DNA of 19,418 nt from CAZHDI01 sp964531285 (GTDB lineage Bacteria > Pseudomonadota > Alphaproteobacteria > JAJFIK01). Where the stretch lies: assembly GCA_964531285.1 (NCBI GenBank), contig CAZHDI010000058.1, positions 1 through 19,418 of the forward strand. The letters are read 5' to 3'. The notes below the pieces were generated by a model. It was given only the letters and a program-made list of their open reading frames with translations. It was not told where the DNA came from and ran no database searches. Shown here in pieces: positions 16,461-19,418 of the stretch (positions are counted from its first letter, which is position 1; each line of letters begins with the position of its first letter). The position numbers and the translations under genes are program-made.

Positions 16461-16492
16461 ATATGACAGGCTAGCGCTATACATTTTTTTGC

Positions 16493-16509
16493 CATGACCG
16501 CCGGTCATG
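16493..16509. repeat. Perfect 17-bp palindrome CATGACC-gcc-GGTCATG, probable operator
   Basis: Arms CATGACC and GGTCATG (7 bp, no mismatch) flank GCC. The site lies just downstream of a TATACA (16478-16483) that could be the -10 of the plus-strand acetyltransferase gene, so it would sit on the transcription start. The 8-bp palindrome TAGCGCTA (16472-16479) abuts. The regulator is unknown; LexA does not read this motif. Confidence 0.5.
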
Positions 16510-16517
16510 TGACAAAT

Positions 16518-16532
16518 GTTTTTGTTTTGTTC
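16518..16532 (+). promoter_or_regulatory. Second LexA-like box
   Basis: GTTT (16518-16521), seven bases, GTTC (16529-16532): 7 of 8 matches to GTTC-N7-GTTC. The sequence is T-rich (low complexity), which raises the chance of a random match. If real, it could let LexA act on the acetyltransferase gene or assist repression of imuA from 72-86 bp further away. Confidence 0.35.
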
Positions 16533-16618
16533 GATCCGGAAAACTCCCCCTCAGGTGTCATTCGGCATATGCTCCAGCCCCGACAGGCTCGATTGCGGCA
16601 GCAACCACAGGATCGCCC

Positions 16619-17068
16619 ATGCTGACCCTCCGCCCCGTCTCACCGGAGACGTATGAGGCCGCGCTGGCCCTGCGCCTTCATCCGCATCAGGATGGCCTGA
16701 TGACCTCGGTGGTGCAGTCCATTGCCGAGGCCTATGTCTATAAAGGGGCCGAACCGCGGCTGGCCTATGAGGCCGAAACGCCCGTGGGTTTTACCCTGGC
16801 CATGCCCCAGATCTTGGACGGACAGCCAACGGCCATGATCTTCCGTCTCATGATCGACCGCGACCATCAAGGGCGTGGCTTGGGCCGCGCGCTTCTAAAC
16901 GCGGTCGAGACATGGTGCCTGACCTGGCGCCCGCGCCCCGTACAGGTCAAGATTTCCGCCGTACCTGACAATATCCCGGCTTTGACGCTCTATCGCGGGG
17001 CCGGATATGTGGACGCCGGCGAAGAGCATGGCGAAATCGTCCTGATCAAGACGATAACCGTCCGCTAA
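16619..17068 (+). CDS. GNAT-family N-acetyltransferase, spermidine/diamine acetyltransferase-like
   Basis: 149 residues, one GNAT domain. The acetyl-CoA pyrophosphate loop is in FRLMIDRDHQGRGLGRALL (Q-G-R-G-L-G), followed by the beta5/alpha4 region VQVKISAVPDNIPALTLYRGAGYVDAG (N-x-x-A-x-x-L-Y, G-Y). The N-terminus, with ALRLHPHQDGLMTSVVQSIAEAYVYK, resembles BltD/PaiA-type polyamine acetyltransferases (H-x-x-Q-x-x-x-x ... S-x-A-E-A-Y). A polyamine or small amine substrate is therefore suggested, not shown. The ATG at 16619 has AGGA about eight bases upstream. It is divergent from imuA and a single-gene unit, ending before the hairpin at 17091. Confidence 0.85.
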   Translation: MLTLRPVSPETYEAALALRLHPHQDGLMTSVVQSIAEAYVYKGAEPRLAYEAETPVGFTLAMPQILDGQPTAMIFRLMIDRDHQGRGLGRALLNAVETWCLTWRPRPVQVKISAVPDNIPALTLYRGAGYVDAGEEHGEIVLIKTITVR

Positions 17069-17090
17069 AAGATGGCCGAAAAGATCCGGC

Positions 17091-17126
17091 CCTTCGAGGC
17101 GGACGCACATGGCGTCCGCTTCAAGG
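17091..17126 (+). terminator. Strong hairpin after the acetyltransferase, atypical terminator
   Basis: CCTT-C-GAGGCGGACGC pairs with GCGTCCGCTTC-AAGG around the 5-nt loop ACATG. The stem is about 15 bp with one bulged C (17095) and one G-U pair. A smaller hairpin (GGCCG 17074-17078 with CGGCC 17087-17091) sits before it. No T-tract follows, so it may be a weak terminator, an mRNA-stabilising 3' structure or a processing site. Confidence 0.45.
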
Positions 17127-17304
17127 TGAGGCCCTTTAAGGATCTGCCTTATCCCGCATCCTGACGACGAGCGCTAGCGGGCATCTCGACACGCTGCATT
17201 CAAAGGCCGCCCAGGCGCGGCGCGCCATATCCCAGGGCACGTCATCGCGCACTCTTTCAGCTTGCTCGCCTAGATATTATTTCCAGAGAAAATTCATTCA
17301 TCAC

Positions 17305-17317
17305 GGGAAATTTTCCC
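17305..17317. repeat. 13-bp dyad GGGAAA-t-TTTCCC
   Basis: Perfect 6-bp arms around one T. A second, overlapping pairing exists between 17285-17294 (AGAGAAAATT) and 17309-17318 (AATTTTCCCT), 9 of 10 matches. It lies about 90 bp upstream of the TTGACA element, so it could be an operator for the regulator-glycosidase unit. Confidence 0.4.
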
Positions 17318-17335
17318 TGAAATACCGAAATATCA

Positions 17336-17351
17336 TGTGACATCAATCACT
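17336..17351. promoter_or_regulatory. CRP/FNR-superfamily-like binding site
   Basis: TGTGA (17336-17340), CATCAA, TCACT (17347-17351) matches TGTGA-N6-TCACA at 9 of 10 positions. It lies 46 bp upstream of TTGACA (17397), a position suitable for class I activation. Binding of CRP or a relative is inferred from the motif only. Confidence 0.45.
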
Positions 17352-17396
17352 TATCATCGCCGATTCACTTTTTTGGGGTGTTCAATCATTACAAAC

Positions 17397-17424
17397 TTGA
17401 CAGTCAGAAGAGAGACGATACTTT
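17397..17424 (+). promoter_or_regulatory. Possible promoter for the MerR-like gene
   Basis: A perfect TTGACA lies at 17397-17402. The -10 element is weak: TACTTT 16 bp downstream (17419-17424) has 3 of 6 matches. Transcription would begin about 30 bp before the ATG at 17465, arguing for that start over the GTG at 17378. Confidence 0.35.
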
Positions 17425-17464
17425 CTTCTCAGGATTACAAAACAGAGAGGCTTCTGTCTGCGCC

Positions 17465-17983
17465 ATGGCAATGACCCTGTCCCAATTCGTTGATGCTCTG
17501 TGTCCGGATGCCGATCCGGAGGAGCGCAAGCGCATCAGTGGTCGCGTCCGTCATATGACCAGCGCGAACGCTCTTCAGACCGCTGAGCGTACCTATACGG
17601 GGCGGGGCATTTACCGCCGGTATCCGGAAAGCGAGGTCTTGATCGCGAAGATCCTGAATCTCTTCGCAAGCCGGTTCGGGATCGATATTCCGCGCTTGTG
17701 CGAGATGTCGGGGAGCATTCGCGAGGCCATCGCCGATTATGCCGATGCCAAAGCAGGGCATACGGAGGGGTATCTCCTGGTTGTCCAGGACGATCATGCC
17801 GAATGGCATGTGGTATTTGACGGCCGGCAGATGCCCGGTCTGGGCGAGGCTGACTGCGGCATCGCCGTCGATCTCTCGAAATTCAGTCAAACGGCGGACC
17901 AAAGCCGGTCGTCCGCCACCGTGCAATCGCGTTCCGACCGGCGAAACCGCGGGAGCCATCGGGCATCCCGAAACATCCAGTAA
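17465..17983 (+). CDS. Unrecognised protein with a MerR-like helix-turn-helix
   Basis: 172 residues from ATG 17465 (ATG 17471 is equally possible; a GTG at 17378 would add 29 residues). I do not recognise the family. Residues about 20-80 read as a MerR-type winged helix: RVRHMTSANALQTAER, then a wing-like TGRGIYRRYPESEVLIAKIL and a following FGIDIPRLCEMSGSIREAI. About 80-140 is a small beta-rich part (GYLLVVQDDHAEWHVVFDGRQM). The last ~30 residues are a Ser/Arg-rich, probably disordered tail. AGAGAGG lies about 14 bases before the ATG, further than ideal. It is upstream of the family 8 glycosidase by 103 bp and in the same direction, so a regulatory role for that gene or its own is an inference. 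Confidence 0.7.
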   Translation: MAMTLSQFVDALCPDADPEERKRISGRVRHMTSANALQTAERTYTGRGIYRRYPESEVLIAKILNLFASRFGIDIPRLCEMSGSIREAIADYADAKAGHTEGYLLVVQDDHAEWHVVFDGRQMPGLGEADCGIAVDLSKFSQTADQSRSSATVQSRSDRRNRGSHRASRNIQ

Positions 17984-18031
17984 CCAAAGCGTACACGAAC
18001 CATGGGGAAGACACGGACCGGCCACCAAAGA

Positions 18032-18050
18032 GACTGATAGGAATTCAGTC
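18032..18050. repeat. Small dyad GACTGA-N7-TCAGTC before the glycosidase gene
   Basis: Perfect 6-bp arms with a 7-bp spacer in the 103-bp gap upstream of the glycosidase start. It ends 36 bp before the ATG. No T-tract follows. It could be an operator or a leader hairpin; chance is possible. Confidence 0.3.
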
Positions 18051-18086
18051 AGGCTGCTCCGTTTACAAATGATAAGGGGTAAGACA

Positions 18087-19259
18087 ATGAACCTTTCCGA
18101 TCAGAACGGCGTTATCCGCCACGGCGACCGGCTCTCGGGCGAGAGCGGCGCTCACGCCTGCGGCGTGATCTTGATCCTTGCGGTCCTCGGCATGATCGCG
18201 ACCTTCGTGCTGGCCTGCGGGACGGCTCAGGCGGGCGGTCTTCACACGGCCTTCGGCACCCCAGGGGCCATGGCCGGGCACGAAGCGCAATGGCGCAAAT
18301 ACAAGCAGCGTTTCTTGAAGCCCGACGGCCGCGTGATCGACACCGGCAATTCCGGTATCACGCATTCGGAAAGTCAGGGCACGGGCATGCTATTCGCCAC
18401 CTTCGCCCATGACCGCGCCGATTTTCACCGGATCTGGACCTGGACCCGGGCCAATCTCGGGCGCGGCGATGGTCTTTATGCCTGGAAATTCGATCCCAAC
18501 AACCGGGCCAATCCGGTGCCGGACCGTAACAACGCCACCGATGGCGACCTGATGATCGCCTGGGCGCTCCTGCGTGCGGCGAAACTGTGGGCCGAACCGG
18601 ATTATACCCGTCAGGCCGAAATGACGATCCGTGCGCTGGAAACCAAGGTGGTCGAGAACTTCGCCGGATGGCATATCCTGCGCCCCGGCGAGCATGGCTT
18701 CGACGGCTACAAGACCCGCACGTTGAACCTGTCCTACTGCGTCTTCCCGGCGCTTCAGGAGATCGCGGCGCATACCCGCTCGCCGGTCTGGACCAATATC
18801 TACCGGAACTGCCTGATCTTCGTGACCCAGGCCGGCTTCGGCTCCATGTCCCTGCCGCTCGATTGGGTCGATATCGACACCCAGGGCCGTGTTTCACCGG
18901 CCAAGTCCAAGCCCGTGCGTTTCGGCTATGAGGCGATCCGTGTACCGCTCTATCTGATCTGGGCCGGTCATGCAGACGCAGAATTCATCGAGCGCTACAA
19001 TAAGGCGTGGTCGGATTACCCTCTGAATCAATCACCGCCGAGCTGGATCGATCCGTTCACGGGCAAGACGGCGGGCTACCGCGGCGCCAAGGGGTTCCTC
19101 GCGGTGCGCCAGCTGGTCTCCCGGGCGCTGGGCCGGAATGTGCGCTCCTCGCTGCGCTATGCCCAGGCCAAGATGCCGGCCTTGGGGGACTGGGATGACT
19201 ATTACAGTGCGAGCCTGGTGCTCTTTGCCAATCTCGCCCAGCGCCCGGCGGGCGCATAA
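18087..19259 (+). CDS. Glycosyl hydrolase family 8 (BcsZ-like endoglucanase), exported
   Basis: 390 residues from ATG 18087, supported by AAGGGG about 8 bases upstream; the frame stays open upstream to 17739 but only within the previous gene. A polar N-terminal stretch of ~26 residues precedes a hydrophobic segment (about 26-46). Cleavage after A-Q-A is possible, but FVLAC also fits a lipoprotein box, so periplasmic or lipid-anchored. The GH8 catalytic acid is E95 in THSESQGTGM and the D152-G-D region (NNATDGDLMIAWALL) supplies the second acidic residue. YKTRTLNLSYCVFPAL and WVDIDTQGRV with later RFGYEAIRVPLYLIWAG also match the (alpha/alpha)6 barrel of BcsZ/CelA-type enzymes. Activity on cellulose or another beta-glucan is family knowledge. 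No bcsA, bcsB or bcsC is next to it. A clear terminator follows at 19292-19319. Confidence 0.92.
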   Translation: MNLSDQNGVIRHGDRLSGESGAHACGVILILAVLGMIATFVLACGTAQAGGLHTAFGTPGAMAGHEAQWRKYKQRFLKPDGRVIDTGNSGITHSESQGTGMLFATFAHDRADFHRIWTWTRANLGRGDGLYAWKFDPNNRANPVPDRNNATDGDLMIAWALLRAAKLWAEPDYTRQAEMTIRALETKVVENFAGWHILRPGEHGFDGYKTRTLNLSYCVFPALQEIAAHTRSPVWTNIYRNCLIFVTQAGFGSMSLPLDWVDIDTQGRVSPAKSKPVRFGYEAIRVPLYLIWAGHADAEFIERYNKAWSDYPLNQSPPSWIDPFTGKTAGYRGAKGFLAVRQLVSRALGRNVRSSLRYAQAKMPALGDWDDYYSASLVLFANLAQRPAGA

Positions 19260-19291
19260 CCGGCCGTCATATCTCTTCCCCAAAACTGGAT

Positions 19292-19319
19292 GGCCCGGCT
19301 GCGACGCCGGGCCTTTTTT
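19292..19319 (+). terminator. Rho-independent terminator of the glycosidase gene
   Basis: GGCCCGGC (19292-19299) pairs perfectly with GCCGGGCC (19306-19313) around a 6-nt loop, followed by six T (19314-19319). It lies 32 bp after the stop codon at 19257-19259. Confidence 0.93.
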
Positions 19320-19353
19320 GGTTTGTGAGGGGACAAGCGATCGACGTTGAGCG

Positions 19354-19418
19354 TCAAATATGGATCGCGTGGCCTAGGGCCGTCATGGCCGCTTCTTGAA
19401 CACCCTCGCTCTGGGTCG
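19354..19418 (-). CDS. Possible C-terminus of a minus-strand gene, cut by the window edge
   Basis: On the minus strand the frame ending at TGA 19356-19354 reads TQSEGVQEAAMTALGHAIHI and is open to the edge. The composition looks protein-like and the codons are mostly GC-ending, except one CTA. Only 20 residues are visible, so family and reality cannot be decided. If real, it is convergent with the glycosidase gene across the terminator. Confidence 0.25.
   Translation of the reverse strand, partial: TQSEGVQEAAMTALGHAIHI

Larger units (their letters stand above)
17069..17464. other. Long non-coding region, hairpin then A+T-rich control region
   Basis: About 400 bp without a convincing gene. 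The first part (17069-17260) has normal GC and holds a strong hairpin. From about 17265 to 17460 the base composition falls sharply, with runs of A and T. That part contains a dyad (17305-17317), a CRP-like site (17336-17351) and a TTGACA (17397-17402). A GTG at 17378 would extend the downstream gene N-terminally, but the added 29 residues do not look like a domain. Confidence 0.6.

Noticed and set aside
16569..16625. 18-codon ORF overlapping the acetyltransferase start
   Set aside because: Short, without a ribosome site; probably chance.
1..19418. tRNA, rRNA, CRISPR arrays, insertion sequences, integrases or phage genes
   Set aside because: None was seen: no repeat-spacer pattern, no transposase or integrase motifs, no cloverleaf or rRNA-like conserved stretches.

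Overview
The window is a high-GC bacterial chromosome segment that reads as Alphaproteobacteria. The evidence is the mreB-mreC-mreD-mrdA-rodA order, alphaproteobacterial-type ImuA/ImuB proteins, and near matches to the direct-repeat LexA box GTTC-N7-GTTC upstream of imuA. I cannot resolve order or genus from sequence reading alone.

Layout. (1) 2-5574, plus strand: the rod-shape (elongasome) operon, with the 3' part of mreB, then mreC, mreD, mrdA (PBP2) and rodA, closely spaced. (2) 5665-6951, plus: a Tat-exported protein of the D-threonine aldolase/D-serine dehydratase-like PLP fold, with its own strong ribosome binding site and a possible promoter. It ends tail to tail, with overlapping stop codons, on (3) 11272-6948, minus: a three-gene operon of ABC ATPase, FtsX-type permease and HlyD-type adaptor. 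(4) 11406-14101, plus: a ligase-associated exonuclease and an ATP-dependent DNA ligase joined by an ATGA overlap. (5) 16384-14116, minus: imuA-imuB, the SOS mutagenesis accessory genes, convergent with the ligase with only 14 bp between them. (6) 16619-17068, plus: a GNAT acetyltransferase, divergent from imuA across an A+T-rich control region that holds two LexA-like boxes and a perfect 17-bp palindrome. (7) 17069-17464: a long, A+T-rich non-coding stretch with a strong hairpin, a dyad, a CRP-like site and a TTGACA element. (8) 17465-17983: an unrecognised MerR-like helix-turn-helix protein, followed by (9) 18087-19259: a secreted or lipid-anchored family 8 glycosyl hydrolase (BcsZ-like), ended by a clear intrinsic terminator. 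A possible C-terminus of another gene lies on the minus strand at the right edge.

How they work together: the first block builds the lateral cell wall. The exonuclease-ligase pair and imuAB form a DNA repair and tolerance neighbourhood, but each set lacks usual partners inside the window (Lhr-type helicase and phosphoesterase; dnaE2). The last block looks like a small regulated exopolysaccharide-degrading unit that is not part of a cellulose synthase operon here. The most unusual points are the altered metal site and Tat export of the D-amino-acid-enzyme-like protein, the reduced repair cassettes placed back to back, and the heavily patterned non-coding regions around 16.4-16.55 kb and 17.28-17.42 kb.
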